From NCBI GenBank assembly GCA_024401535.1, contig JAKSKX010000007.1, forward strand, positions 35,891 to 99,890: a DNA stretch of 64,000 nt, in the 5' to 3' direction. Made by a program: the position numbers and the translations under genes. Positions within the stretch are counted from its first letter, which is position 1. Each line of letters starts with the position of its first letter. The notes under the pieces were generated by a model that did not search any database, was not told the origin of the DNA, and saw nothing but the letters and a program-made list of their open reading frames with translations. Source of the stretch: Paludibacteraceae bacterium (lineage in GTDB: Bacteria; Bacteroidota; Bacteroidia; Bacteroidales; Paludibacteraceae). Shown here piece after piece: positions 8,541-16,548 of the stretch.

Positions 8541-8771
8541 ATGGAAAATAGTAAAGTATTGCATGTGGGTAAAATGATAGAGATATACTTGAAAGAGAAT
8601 AGTATATCTAAGGTGGAGTTTGCCAAGTTGATGCCATGCTCTCGCGTAACTGTTTATAATATATTAAGTAGTCCTAATATCAATACTCAAACACTACAGC
8701 ATATTTGCAATATCTTAAACCATGATTTTTTCTTAGACATAAGTAATGAGCATATAAAACGTAAAGATTAG
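8541..8771 (+). CDS. small helix-turn-helix regulator, XRE-like
   Basis: A 76-residue protein that is almost entirely a five-helix HTH domain: KMIEIYLKENSISKVEFAKL, then the recognition-helix segment SRVTVYNILSS, then TLQHICNILNHDFF. This matches short Cro/XRE-type regulators of Bacteroidota. The ATG at 8541 directly follows a T7 run and the long hairpin at 8403-8519, so its expression may depend on read-through. An in-frame ATG at 8574 is an alternative start but would cut into the first helix. Target genes are unknown; the two genes downstream are natural candidates. Confidence 0.7.
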   Translation: MENSKVLHVGKMIEIYLKENSISKVEFAKLMPCSRVTVYNILSSPNINTQTLQHICNILNHDFFLDISNEHIKRKD

Positions 8772-8828
8772 ATTTACATGTAAAGAATGTCTTAACATTA
8801 TAACTGAAATTGTTCTGTTTTTAAATAG

Positions 8829-8836
8829 TACTTTTG
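8829..8836 (+). promoter_or_regulatory. -7 promoter box
   Basis: TACTTTTG matches TAnnTTTG. A TTG at 8810-8812 is the nearest -33 candidate but the spacing (16) is short. Transcription would begin near 8842 and give a leader of about 26 bases for the gene at 8868. Confidence 0.55.
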
Positions 8837-8867
8837 CGTTTGTGTAGTAACAAAAATAATTGAAAAA

Positions 8868-9875
8868 ATGGGACATTGGAAAGAAAAGTTGGAATACGAG
8901 CGACAAAAAAAACAAGATGAACAATTTCATGCTATTTTAAGTACAATTATAAAAATATTGGGGGCTATCTTAACTTTCTTTTTTGTTAAGTTATTAGCAC
9001 CGGTTGCGCAAAAGCATCCTGCTGCTACTCTAGTCACATTATTATCACTTGGCATAGGAACTTTTGTGTATTTTAATTACTTTGCTCCCGAAGTTGTTAT
9101 TAAAGAAGAAATAGAAAGTTTTGAGAAATTTGCATACGAGTTTTCTAAAAATGAGGATTATTGCAGACGTCACATAAACAAAATTGTTGCTGCAGAAGGA
9201 TATGAAAAAGAGTCATATGCAGGGAATACTCTTTCTTCAAAGAAAATCATGTCTTCTATAATAATAGAATCACCGCAAAATTATTCAGGAGATGGCGTTA
9301 ATAATGAGTTGTGTGTTGGCCGATTTACAAAGATTTCCGAGAATAAATATGTATATCAATTATTAAAGGTGTCTGATAATACGCTCGTAAAACTATTTGA
9401 GTTTACTTTGGACAAAAAAGATTGGTATCTTACGAAAATTCAAAGAGGAGGGAATCCTGTTGATGAAACTCCTGTTACTGATAACTCAGTAAATGTACAG
9501 GTTAATTCTGATAGTAAAGAAACAAATTTTATTATTGTTGAAGGTTTCAATATTTATATTCCAGAAGGCTTTGTCTCTCATCCTAGAATGTCAAACATAT
9601 ATGTTTTATTTGATAAAAGCGGTGCGGATTCAGTGTATTTCAGTTATGAAATTCTCTCTAATCCTAAAGGACCATACGATTTGAATCCAGAAGCTTGTAA
9701 TGCTGATTATACAGGAAATGAAAATGATTTGTATGTTTCAAAAGAAGGTGGAGATGAGATGTCTTCAATTTGGCGTGAATATAAGAAAGACAATAAATGG
9801 TGTTTGCTGGAGATGTCATATGACAAAGATAAGAATTTAAATGCTATCTATGATATTTTGGCAAAATCTAATTAA
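8868..9875 (+). CDS. hypothetical membrane protein with two N-terminal helices
   Basis: I do not recognise this 335-residue protein. It starts with a charged stretch (about 20 residues rich in Lys, Glu, Gln), followed by two membrane helices (about residues 24-46 and 52-70), and then about 265 residues of soluble sequence. A Pro/Thr/Asn/Ser-rich linker near residues 195-215 divides the soluble part in two. The second half (from IIVEGFNIYIPEGF) is rich in aromatic beta-strand-like sequence. It has its own promoter, is AT-rich compared with ilvBN, and is followed after 14 bases by the gene at 9890, so the two are likely co-transcribed. Confidence 0.7.
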   Translation: MGHWKEKLEYERQKKQDEQFHAILSTIIKILGAILTFFFVKLLAPVAQKHPAATLVTLLSLGIGTFVYFNYFAPEVVIKEEIESFEKFAYEFSKNEDYCRRHINKIVAAEGYEKESYAGNTLSSKKIMSSIIIESPQNYSGDGVNNELCVGRFTKISENKYVYQLLKVSDNTLVKLFEFTLDKKDWYLTKIQRGGNPVDETPVTDNSVNVQVNSDSKETNFIIVEGFNIYIPEGFVSHPRMSNIYVLFDKSGADSVYFSYEILSNPKGPYDLNPEACNADYTGNENDLYVSKEGGDEMSSIWREYKKDNKWCLLEMSYDKDKNLNAIYDILAKSN

Positions 9876-9889
9876 ATGTTCTTTAAAGT

Positions 9890-10663
9890 ATGATTAATGA
9901 GGAACTAGAAAAAATATTTGTAGTTTGGAAAAATAAACTCAAAGAAAATGGAGATGGTGAGTTCTTTACGAAGGATGGAATCCTACGTCAAAACAATAAA
10001 TCAGATGAACAAATAGAGCAAGAGTGGTTTTCGTCTTCAAAAAGAATATTGATTTTGTTGAAAGATCAAAATCAATATGGTGAGCTGAAGTGGGATGAGG
10101 ACATTCGAGATTGGTTGAAAGATACAGAAACTGACAATTCAAGAGTTCTTGAGCAAAAACAAAAAAATCGTAATCTTGAGATTCAATTTACTAAAAGAAT
10201 AGCTTTTCTTTTATGGGGGTTGTCAAAGATGGACGAAGGATGCAAGTGGTGGTGTAATGAGGTTGTTATGCATATTGATGAAGTGAAGAAATTTTTTAAT
10301 ACACAACCTTTTGCTTTAGTGGAATGTAAAAAAGTGCCGGGAGGTGGTTTCCTTAATGATAGAACTTTGAAAAAGCATTTGCAGCGATATGGAGCTTTAT
10401 TAAAAAATGAAATCGACATATTAAATCCCAATATAGTTGTATGCACAAGTCCGTATATATATGATTTTGTTGTTAGTTCGTTTCCTAAAGAGTCCATATT
10501 TACAATAGACGGACATAATAGTATTCGTATAAGTAAAGACGGACAAAAAGAAACGATAATACTGTGTTCTTATCATCCAAGTGTTCGTAAAAGTGATGAA
10601 TATTTTTACGAAGGTGTTATGGATCATTATAGAGAGTATATACAGAGATTTACAGAGAAATAA
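9890..10663 (+). CDS. hypothetical protein with weak uracil-DNA-glycosylase-like features
   Basis: The 257-residue product is soluble. It has an early strand RILILLKDQNQYGE (about residues 51-64), a middle strand NPNIVVCTSPY, and a late ILCSYHPSVRKSD motif. The order hydrophobic strand, then strand ending in a small-residue turn, then HPS is reminiscent of the uracil-DNA glycosylase superfamily, where a motif near the C-terminus reads HPSP. The usual catalytic motif I is not clear, so activity on uracil is not supported. It shares an AT-rich segment and probable transcript with the membrane protein at 8868. Housekeeping repair, defence or another hydrolase-like function are all possible. Confidence 0.65.
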   Translation: MINEELEKIFVVWKNKLKENGDGEFFTKDGILRQNNKSDEQIEQEWFSSSKRILILLKDQNQYGELKWDEDIRDWLKDTETDNSRVLEQKQKNRNLEIQFTKRIAFLLWGLSKMDEGCKWWCNEVVMHIDEVKKFFNTQPFALVECKKVPGGGFLNDRTLKKHLQRYGALLKNEIDILNPNIVVCTSPYIYDFVVSSFPKESIFTIDGHNSIRISKDGQKETIILCSYHPSVRKSDEYFYEGVMDHYREYIQRFTEK

Positions 10664-10670
10664 CTCTTTC

Positions 10671-10702
10671 AAGAATCCTTCCACAGTGAGGGATTCTTTT
10701 TT
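10671..10702 (+). terminator. rho-independent terminator
   Basis: An 8-bp perfect stem (AAGAATCC at 10671-10678 with GGATTCTT at 10691-10698) is followed by a T-run to 10702. It ends the 8868-10663 transcript. Confidence 0.8.
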
Positions 10703-10737
10703 CTTTATATAATATCCGAATAGTTCTTGAAATTTGA

Positions 10738-10745
10738 TACATTTG
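10738..10745 (+). promoter_or_regulatory. -7 promoter box of yraN
   Basis: TACATTTG matches TAnnTTTG. The start of transcription would be near 10751, giving a leader of about 13 bases before the ATG at 10765. Confidence 0.6.
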
Positions 10746-10764
10746 CAGTCAAATAGATTGTTAT

Positions 10765-11154
10765 ATGGCTGAACATAACGAGTTAGGAAAGAGAGGAGAG
10801 GATTTCGCTGCCGAGCAGTTGGTGAAGGACGGATATACTATCCTCGAACGAAATTGGAGAAGCGGCAAATGCGAACTTGACATCATTGCCGATAAGGATG
10901 GTGTTTTAGTCGTTGTTGAGGTGAAAACCCGAAGAAACAATATATTCGCTGATCCTACGGAAAGCATAGGTGTCAAGAAAATACAAATGTTGTTAAAAGG
11001 AATTTCTGCCTATATAGAAGAAAAATGTATAGATAAAGATATTCGAATAGATGTCTTTTCGGTGGTCATAAAAGATGTGAAAACAAACACATTTACATAC
11101 GAACATTTCAAGGACGCAATAAACCTTGCAAATATGCCTATGACTAACTACTGA
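10765..11154 (+). CDS. YraN/UPF0102 family nuclease-like protein
   Basis: This 129-residue protein matches the UPF0102 (YraN) family. It opens with ELGKRGEDFAAEQLVKDGYTILERNWR and has the restriction-endonuclease-like core motif GKCELDIIADKDGVLVVVEVKTR, where E-x-D-x(n)-E-V-K are the expected metal-binding and catalytic residues. The family is widespread and linked by fold to Holliday-junction resolvase-like nucleases, but its substrate is not established. It is transcribed alone from the promoter at 10738. Confidence 0.88.
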   Translation: MAEHNELGKRGEDFAAEQLVKDGYTILERNWRSGKCELDIIADKDGVLVVVEVKTRRNNIFADPTESIGVKKIQMLLKGISAYIEEKCIDKDIRIDVFSVVIKDVKTNTFTYEHFKDAINLANMPMTNY

Positions 11155-11159
11155 TGTTT

Positions 11160-11185
11160 TAGGGGTACTATTTATTCCCTTTTTC
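11160..11185 (+). terminator. weak terminator candidate
   Basis: A short AGGGG/TTCCCT stem with a loop of about 10 bases precedes a T5 run. The stem is only about 5 bp, so this is tentative. Confidence 0.35.
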
Positions 11186-11211
11186 ATCGTTGATAATACA
11201 TTTAAATTGGA

Positions 11212-11245
11212 TTTGGTTGTTTTCTCCATAAAATCCTTATTTTTG
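11212..11245 (+). promoter_or_regulatory. promoter of DUF445 gene
   Basis: TATTTTTG at 11238-11245 fits TAnnTTTG; TTTG at 11212-11215 or TTG at 11216-11218 (spacing 19) provides the -33 element. The leader would be about 20 bases. Confidence 0.6.
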
Positions 11246-11270
11246 CGACATTAAACTTAAAAGGATTATT

Positions 11271-12197
11271 ATGTACGAATATCTGCAGTTTTTGGTTCCC
11301 CCTGTATTGGGAGGTGTTATCGGTTACATTACAAATGATTTGGCGATAAAGATGTTGTTCCGTCCGCACAAACCTAAGTTTTTGTTCGGATGGCAGTTGC
11401 CTTTCACTCCAGGACTTATTCCCAAGGAGAAGTTCCGCATTGCTGTCTCTATAGCAGGGGCTGTAAGCGAGAACCTTATGAACAAGGAGGTCCTTGCCAA
11501 GCATTTGTCGAGCGACGAGATGATAGCGAAAATTACTGACTCTATAGACGGGTTCTTTGCCACTCAGAAAGAGAATAAGGAGTCTTTGCGTGAATTCCTT
11601 GCCCATTACTTGGGTGATGACGAGATAGACTCTGCTATCAAGAATTTATCAGACACTGCTTCGGCACAAGTTTCGGACAAACTGGGAGATACGAAATTGG
11701 CAAATGAGATTTCGGAACAAGTAGTTGAGCATATAAAGGAGAAGGGTTTGGGAGATCTTGTTCCTGCAATGTTTGCCGGTCCCATTATGTCTTTGATAGG
11801 TGATGGTGTGAAGGTGTATCTTGCTAAGAACATAAACGAAATGCTCAGGGATAAAGGCCCTGCAATGGTAAAGGACTTTATCGGTGTGGCAATTACTGAC
11901 TTTTCAGCAATGCCTGTACAGAGTTTGTTGAACGGTAAGGATGCGCAGATAGAGAGCTTCAAACGATCGCTAATCTTCTCGTACAAGAAGTTGATTGATG
12001 AGCATCTGCCTCAAATTCTTGGCAAGATAGACATTTCCAAAATCATTTCCGAAAGAATAAACGAGATGGACACCATAGAGATGGAGAAACTTATTCTTGG
12101 ACTCATGAAGAAGGAGTTGAGCCATATAGTATGGATTGGAGCCGCATTGGGTGCGCTTATAGGCTGCCTGAACATATTTATGAACAGAATGTTATAA
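11271..12197 (+). CDS. DUF445 family membrane protein
   Basis: A 308-residue protein with one hydrophobic segment at each end (about residues 7-30 and 285-303) and a long helical middle part. The N-terminal block [26 protein letters not shown] and the [23 protein letters not shown] segment are characteristic of DUF445 proteins (YheB-like). The function is not known. It converges with ddl across a shared terminator at 12216-12254. Confidence 0.85.
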   Translation: MYEYLQFLVPPVLGGVIGYITNDLAIKMLFRPHKPKFLFGWQLPFTPGLIPKEKFRIAVSIAGAVSENLMNKEVLAKHLSSDEMIAKITDSIDGFFATQKENKESLREFLAHYLGDDEIDSAIKNLSDTASAQVSDKLGDTKLANEISEQVVEHIKEKGLGDLVPAMFAGPIMSLIGDGVKVYLAKNINEMLRDKGPAMVKDFIGVAITDFSAMPVQSLLNGKDAQIESFKRSLIFSYKKLIDEHLPQILGKIDISKIISERINEMDTIEMEKLILGLMKKELSHIVWIGAALGALIGCLNIFMNRML

Positions 12198-12215
12198 TGT
12201 ATATGACCAAATGAA

Positions 12216-12254
12216 AAGAAGGGTGCGCTTAATGTTAAGCACACCCTTCTTTCG
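12216..12254. terminator. bidirectional terminator between convergent genes
   Basis: A long stem pairs AAGAAGGGTG (12216-12225) with CACCCTTCTT (12242-12251) and continues inward through GCTTAA/TTAAGC. Short A- and T-runs flank it, so it can serve the rightward DUF445 gene and the leftward ddl gene. Confidence 0.8.
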
Positions 12255-12269
12255 TATTCTATTGTTTGA

Positions 12270-13235
12270 TTATCCCTCGATAATCTCGCTAAGCACGTCA
12301 CCAATGTTAAGGCCTGCGGCTCTAACTTGCTGAGGAATAAAGCTTGTAGGCGTCATTCCCGGAGTAGTGTTCACCTCAAGAAGGTTTACCACGTTATCAT
12401 TAGTGATGATGTAGTCAACACGGATTATTCCGTGAGCACCGATGATGTTGTAAATCTTCTCAGTCTGCTTTCTTACTACGTTAGCAACTTCCTCTGGTAT
12501 TCTTGCAGGAGTGATTTCCTTAACCTGTCCCTTGTACTTTGCATCGTAGTCGAAGAACTCGTTTTCGCTTACAACCTCTGTGATAGGGAACACTGTTGTC
12601 TTGCCGCCTGCACGATAGATACCGCAAGTGATTTCAGTACCCTGCATAAAGCTTTCAACAACAACCTCTGCACCTTCCTCGAATGCTTTCTTTAGTGCGA
12701 AGCTGATTTGGTCCTGAGTCTTTACCTTTGTAACACCAAAGCTGCTTCCTCCATCATTAGGCTTGATGAAGCAAGGAAGACCAACTGTGTCGATAATCTC
12801 CTGCTCTGTATAGTTGTTGATGTTTCTAAGTCTCAAAGACTTGGCAACAGGGATTCCGAAGTTCTTCAAGTAAGTGTTGCAAGTAAACTTGTTGTATGTA
12901 AGTGCCGAAGCCAGTACACCGCAACTAGAGTAAGGCATCTTGATTAGGTCGAAGTAGCCTTGAAGCTTACCATCCTCACCCGGAGTGCCGTGAATAGTTA
13001 TGTAGGCGTAGTCGAAGTTGATTTTCTCCTGACCTACAGTAAAGCTGAAATCGTTCTTGTCGATTGGGTACTTTTCATTGTTGTACTCAACCTCCCAGTT
13101 TCCACCGATTACAGTGACGATATAGACATCGTACTTGTCCTTGTCCATGAACGAGAGCAAACCATTTGCACTCTTTAGGGATACAACCACTTCGGATTGA
13201 TCTCCACCTGCCACTATAGCAACTTTCTTTTTCAT
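12270..13235 (-). CDS. ddl: D-alanine--D-alanine ligase
   Basis: Ddl joins two D-alanines with ATP for peptidoglycan precursors. The 321-residue protein has the ATP-grasp layout: N-terminal KVAIVAGGDQSE, HGTPGEDGKLQGYF (substrate and nucleotide region), PCFIKPNDGGSSFGV (ATP-binding), EFFDYDAKYKG (omega-loop) and the C-terminal metal-binding LLEVNTTPGMTPTSFIPQQ. All are in normal order and spacing. It starts 22 bases after the aroC stop and is the last gene of the leftward slyD-slyD-aroC-ddl run. Confidence 0.94.
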   Translation of the reverse strand: MKKKVAIVAGGDQSEVVVSLKSANGLLSFMDKDKYDVYIVTVIGGNWEVEYNNEKYPIDKNDFSFTVGQEKINFDYAYITIHGTPGEDGKLQGYFDLIKMPYSSCGVLASALTYNKFTCNTYLKNFGIPVAKSLRLRNINNYTEQEIIDTVGLPCFIKPNDGGSSFGVTKVKTQDQISFALKKAFEEGAEVVVESFMQGTEITCGIYRAGGKTTVFPITEVVSENEFFDYDAKYKGQVKEITPARIPEEVANVVRKQTEKIYNIIGAHGIIRVDYIITNDNVVNLLEVNTTPGMTPTSFIPQQVRAAGLNIGDVLSEIIEG

Positions 13236-13257
13236 TGCTTATTGTTCTTTGTTGTTC

Positions 13258-14334
13258 TTATATCTTGGCGCATCTGTCCATGAGCATTGCGTCCAATATT
13301 ACCATTGCAGCCATAGCCTCAACAATAGGCACAGCTCTAGGCAATACGCATGGATCGTGACGTCCTCTTGCTTTGATTATTGCGTTTTCTCCAGCCTTGT
13401 TCACAGTGTTCTGTTCGAACAGAAGTGTAGGGATAGGCTTGAAAGCGGCTCTGAAATAAATATCTTCGCCGTTAGAGATTCCTCCCTGAATACCGCCCGA
13501 GTGGTTAGTTTTTGTCGATATCTTTCCGTTCTCGCTTATGAAAGAGTCGTTCATCTGCGAGCCTCTTCCACAAACTCCGTCGAAACCCATACCGTATTCG
13601 AAACCTTTGCAGGCGTTGATGCTCAATATGGCTGCACCAAGCTGTGCATGAAGCTTTCCGAATGCAGGTTCTCCAAGTCCTACGGGAGTTCCCTTTATCA
13701 CGCAAGTGATGGTTCCACCGATAGTGTCGCCTTCGTTCTTAACTTCTTTGATTAGCTCTATCATCTTTTCTGCCATCTCAGAGTCTGGGCAGCGAACGAT
13801 ATTGCTTTCTATCTTGCTAAGGTCGTATTTCTTGTAGTCAGTGTCAAGTTTAAGGCTGCCTACCTGAGAAGTGTATGCGGCAATGCAGATACCTTTCTCC
13901 CTTAGGGCAAGTTTTGCCAATGCACCGCCCACTACTCTTGATATAGTTTCGCGAGCCGAAGAGCGTCCGCCACCTCTATGGTCACGAACGCCATACTTTG
14001 TCTGGTATGTGTAGTCTGCGTGACTTGGGCGATATAGGTTTTTCATTTCTTCGTAGTCCGAAGAGTGTTGGTTCGTGTTTCTAACCTCGAATGCTATAGG
14101 AGTACCTGTGCTGACTCCCTCGTAAACACCGGAAAGAATTTCAACCTTGTCACCCTCGGCACGTGCTGTAGTTATGGCAGACTGACCTGGGCGGCGTCTG
14201 TCCAGCTCGCTCTGGATGAAGTCAACATCTATCTTCACTCCGGCAGGGAATCCGTCAACGATACCGCCAACCGCGGCGCCATGGCTTTCCCCGTATGTTG
14301 TGAGTCTGAATATGTTACCTATTGTGTTGCTCAT
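13258..14334 (-). CDS. aroC: chorismate synthase
   Basis: AroC makes chorismate from EPSP with reduced flavin, the last common step of aromatic biosynthesis. The 358 residues begin [23 protein letters not shown] and contain the family signatures [24 protein letters not shown] (in part), [15 protein letters not shown] and [11 protein letters not shown], and end in a typical [18 protein letters not shown] region. I place the start at ATG 14334; a frame extension to 14373 would overlap the stop of the upstream slyD-like gene. Twenty bases separate the two genes. Confidence 0.95.
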   Translation of the reverse strand: MSNTIGNIFRLTTYGESHGAAVGGIVDGFPAGVKIDVDFIQSELDRRRPGQSAITTARAEGDKVEILSGVYEGVSTGTPIAFEVRNTNQHSSDYEEMKNLYRPSHADYTYQTKYGVRDHRGGGRSSARETISRVVGGALAKLALREKGICIAAYTSQVGSLKLDTDYKKYDLSKIESNIVRCPDSEMAEKMIELIKEVKNEGDTIGGTITCVIKGTPVGLGEPAFGKLHAQLGAAILSINACKGFEYGMGFDGVCGRGSQMNDSFISENGKISTKTNHSGGIQGGISNGEDIYFRAAFKPIPTLLFEQNTVNKAGENAIIKARGRHDPCVLPRAVPIVEAMAAMVILDAMLMDRCAKI

Positions 14335-14354
14335 TGTCTTATGCTTTGTTTGTA

Positions 14355-14939
14355 TTAGTGGCAGCCTCCGCAACCGCCTTCTCCACAGCCACCACCGCAG
14401 CCGCCTTCACCACAATTTCCACCGCAGCTTCCGCAACCGCCTCCGCACTTGTGGTTTTTGACTAAGTCTATCTCGAACTGAGTTGCTGGACGTACCTCTA
14501 CAACTTCTCCTACGAAGTGTAGTCTTTCGCCTGCAAGTGGATGGTTGAAATCCATCTTCACGTTGTCGTCAGTGATTTCAAGCACTCGGCCGTTCATACG
14601 ATGGCCCTCTGAAGACATCATTGGAAGAGTGTTGCCCACGAAAAGGTACTTCTCGTCGTACTCGCCTTTCTCGTTTGCAAAAATGTTCTTTGGAAGGTTG
14701 ACGCAAAGCTCCTTCTCATATTCTCCGTATGCGTCCTCCGAAGATATATAGAACTGGAACTTGTCACCCTGAGCCTTCCCCTTCAAACCTTCCTCGAATT
14801 TTGGGAGAACCATTCCAAGTCCGAAAGTGAACTTGAAAGGCTGGTCGTCAGGAGTCTCTTCTATCATTACTTCCTCGTTGTCTGCGCCCACATAAAGTTG
14901 GTACTTTAGTGTTACAAACATGTTGTCCTCGATAATCAT
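14355..14939 (-). CDS. FKBP/SlyD-type peptidyl-prolyl isomerase with Cys/Gly-rich tail
   Basis: A 194-residue SlyD-like prolyl isomerase and chaperone. The FKBP part (about residues 8-75) includes [19 protein letters not shown]; an inserted insert-in-flap (IF) chaperone domain follows, and [20 protein letters not shown] closes the FKBP fold. The C-terminus is a run of Cys, Gly and Glu (11 cysteines in the last 32 residues, plus a final His), as in nickel-binding SlyD tails. The ATG at 14939 is listed; an internal ATG at 14921 with GAGG six bases ahead is an equally good start. A paralogue without the tail is encoded just upstream at 15000-15452. Confidence 0.9.
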   Translation of the reverse strand: MIIEDNMFVTLKYQLYVGADNEEVMIEETPDDQPFKFTFGLGMVLPKFEEGLKGKAQGDKFQFYISSEDAYGEYEKELCVNLPKNIFANEKGEYDEKYLFVGNTLPMMSSEGHRMNGRVLEITDDNVKMDFNHPLAGERLHFVGEVVEVRPATQFEIDLVKNHKCGGGCGSCGGNCGEGGCGGGCGEGGCGGCH

Positions 14940-14999
14940 ATATATTGTGAATTGTAAAAATCAAACTTGAATGAAAATGTGTTTCGCGAGCTGGTTCAG

Positions 15000-15452
15000 T
15001 TACCACTTCACGTCTATGACTTTTCCAACGAAGTGAAGTCTTTCGTCGGCAAGCGGATGGTTGAAGTCAAGTGTTACTTCGTCCTTCGTAACGCTAGTCA
15101 CAAGGGCAGGACACTCCTCGTCGTCCTCGTTTAGCATCATGATGGCATTGCCCTCGTAAAGTTCCTCCTCGTCAATTTCTCCGTCACACAAGAATGTAGT
15201 TTTTGGGAAAGTCTTTACGTTGTCCTCGCTCCATTCACCGTAAGCGTCCTGAGGCTCCACGTAAATATCAAAACTGTCACCTTTCTTTAGTCCGATAAGC
15301 TGCTCCTCGAACTTGTCGAGCATCTCACCGTTGCCTACCTTGAAAGTTTCTGGCTCCTCGGCAGTAGCCTCCTCCATTAGCTCTATGTCATCGCCTTCAC
15401 CACAGTATAGCTGGTAGGAGATGCTAACCACTTTGTTGTCGTCAATAGTCAT
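15000..15452 (-). CDS. FKBP/SlyD-type peptidyl-prolyl isomerase without tail
   Basis: The 150-residue product is a second SlyD-like protein, with the FKBP half-motifs GEMLDKFEEQLIGLKKGDSF and LDFNHPLADERLHFVGKVIDV flanking an IF domain. It stops right after the FKBP fold and lacks the metal-binding tail of its neighbour. The open frame extends upstream to 15698, but ATG 15452 is right: it lies 27 bases inside a -7 box at 15480-15487, and the extension crosses the HU terminator. It is very acidic (several Glu/Asp runs). Confidence 0.9.
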   Translation of the reverse strand: MTIDDNKVVSISYQLYCGEGDDIELMEEATAEEPETFKVGNGEMLDKFEEQLIGLKKGDSFDIYVEPQDAYGEWSEDNVKTFPKTTFLCDGEIDEEELYEGNAIMMLNEDDEECPALVTSVTKDEVTLDFNHPLADERLHFVGKVIDVKW

Positions 15453-15479
15453 TGTCGTAATGATTTTATTATTTAGGTG

Positions 15480-15487
15480 CAAAGGTA
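15480..15487 (-). promoter_or_regulatory. -7 promoter box of the slyD-aroC-ddl run
   Basis: Read on the minus strand this is TACCTTTG, a match to TAnnTTTG. No good -33 TTTG was found at the usual distance. It lies between the HU terminator and the slyD-like gene. Confidence 0.55.
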
Positions 15488-15522
15488 TAAAAAGAAAAGG
15501 AAAAATGAACCGAAAGGTGTAA

Positions 15523-15561
15523 TAAAAAAGCGTGGAGGCAATAAAAACCTCCACGCTTTTT
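15523..15561 (-). terminator. rho-independent terminator of the HU gene
   Basis: A perfect stem pairs 15523-15537 with 15548-15561 (AAAAGCGTGGAGG with its complement) with A- and T-runs on both sides. It lies 25 bases after the HU stop codon on the minus strand. Confidence 0.85.
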
Positions 15562-15585
15562 ACGAAACGAAAACCACTTTTCTTA

Positions 15586-15864
15586 TTAGCTGTTACGAAC
15601 TGCATCGTCAAGCTCAGCTCCTGCCTTGAAAGCAACGGCCTTTCTAGCGGCAATAGTGATTGTCTCCTTTGTACGAGGATTGATACCCTGACGCTCACCC
15701 TTCTCCTTTACTGAAAGCGACATGAAGCCAGTGATGTTGATTACCTCACCCTTTGTTAGAGTCTCCTTTACAGCATCAAGGAATGCATCAAGAGCCTTCT
15801 TCGAATCAGCCTTAGTAAGACCTGATTTTGCTGCGATAGCGTCAGTTAATTCTGTCTTGTTCAT
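15586..15864 (-). CDS. hup: HU family DNA-binding protein
   Basis: The 92-residue protein is a standard HU/IHF nucleoid protein: N-terminal helices MNKTELTDAIAAKSGLTKAD, the dimer core FMSLSVKEKGERQGINP and the DNA-binding arm R-x-G-x-N-P-R-T-x-E-x-I-x-I, then the closing helix with A-F-K-A-G-AEL. It bends and wraps DNA non-specifically. It is transcribed alone, with a promoter at 15916-15945 and its own terminator. Confidence 0.95.
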   Translation of the reverse strand: MNKTELTDAIAAKSGLTKADSKKALDAFLDAVKETLTKGEVINITGFMSLSVKEKGERQGINPRTKETITIAARKAVAFKAGAELDDAVRNS

Positions 15865-15915
15865 AATCGAAAAATTAGTTACTATTCAAAAATCAAATTG
15901 TCCTAATCGACAAGG

Positions 15916-15945
15916 CAAATGTATAGCTTTTGTTGAATAAACAAA
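15916..15945 (-). promoter_or_regulatory. promoter of the HU gene
   Basis: On the minus strand TACATTTG (15916-15923) is the -7 box and TTTG (15942-15945) the -33 box, 18 bases apart. The leader would be about 45 bases. Confidence 0.7.
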
Positions 15946-16055
15946 TAAAAATTCAGCTTTTTTTGATAAAAACACACCGAAATAGCGAAAAATATTGTTG
16001 AAAGGCATATTTTTCTCGACTTTTTTAGCGAACCCTGTACATTTTTAATCAAAAG

Positions 16056-16063
16056 TATCTTTG
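16056..16063 (+). promoter_or_regulatory. -7 promoter box with no obvious gene
   Basis: TATCTTTG fits TAnnTTTG exactly, but no -33 TTTG is seen at the right distance. If active it would transcribe the small frames that follow. Confidence 0.4.
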
Positions 16064-16095
16064 TGTTTAAGAGTGATATAACAAAGGGCGTGTGG

Positions 16096-16200
16096 ATGCA
16101 ATTAGAACCGAAAAACATGTTTCTAAGCAAGTTAAGGAGCGTTGGCAAAGCAATTTCTTTTTGTCTGTTATCGGCGAGGACAGTTTCATGTGAAATTTGA
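16096..16200 (+). CDS. possible 34-residue peptide
   Basis: An ATG about 27 bases after the predicted transcription start opens a frame of 34 codons ending in TGA at 16198-16200. The product has basic residues followed by a moderately hydrophobic SVGKAISFCLLSA segment. It resembles nothing I can name and could be chance. Confidence 0.25.
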   Translation: MQLEPKNMFLSKLRSVGKAISFCLLSARTVSCEI

Positions 16201-16253
16201 ATTTTGTAAAAGATAGTCATAGCTCCGCTATAACAAAACTAAGATTCTTTGGT

Positions 16254-16427
16254 ATGCAAAATGTAATCGGAATTAAATTTATTCTTGTGTTTTCGCCTGC
16301 CATACTCTTGGGGTTGCAATTGCATGAAAAGATGGAAATTTTAATTATCTTTGTTTTTTTTGTACTTAGTTTTTATATTATTTTGCTTATAAAAAAGAAA
16401 TTTTATTTAATTTTGCGGTGTTTTTGA
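16254..16427 (+). CDS. possible 57-residue small membrane protein
   Basis: An ATG at 16254 opens 57 codons encoding two hydrophobic stretches (IGIKFILVFSPAILLGL and ILIIFVFFVLSFYIILLI) and a basic C-terminal end (KKKFY). The composition is that of a small membrane protein, but AT-rich DNA often yields such frames by chance. Confidence 0.3.
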   Translation: MQNVIGIKFILVFSPAILLGLQLHEKMEILIIFVFFVLSFYIILLIKKKFYLILRCF

Positions 16428-16548
16428 AACGGGAGATTATAGTATGACAAATTATTATGTTACGTTTCATGGCTTGAATACTATGGTTTTATTGCCTCGC
16501 CATATTGTTTAATAAACTATTATGTAGGCTGTTGTTTTATTCAGGTGT

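Noticed and set aside
9890-10663. Assigning the gene as a true uracil-DNA glycosylase
   Set aside because: Only a late HPS motif and general strand order fit; the catalytic motif I is not visible.
15453-15698. Extended N-terminus of the second SlyD-like protein
   Set aside because: The extension crosses the HU terminator and lies upstream of the -7 box at 15480-15487.
16096-16200. Match to the short smalltalk-type peptide family found near HU genes in Bacteroidales
   Set aside because: Size and position are similar, but the residues do not match the family pattern that I recall.
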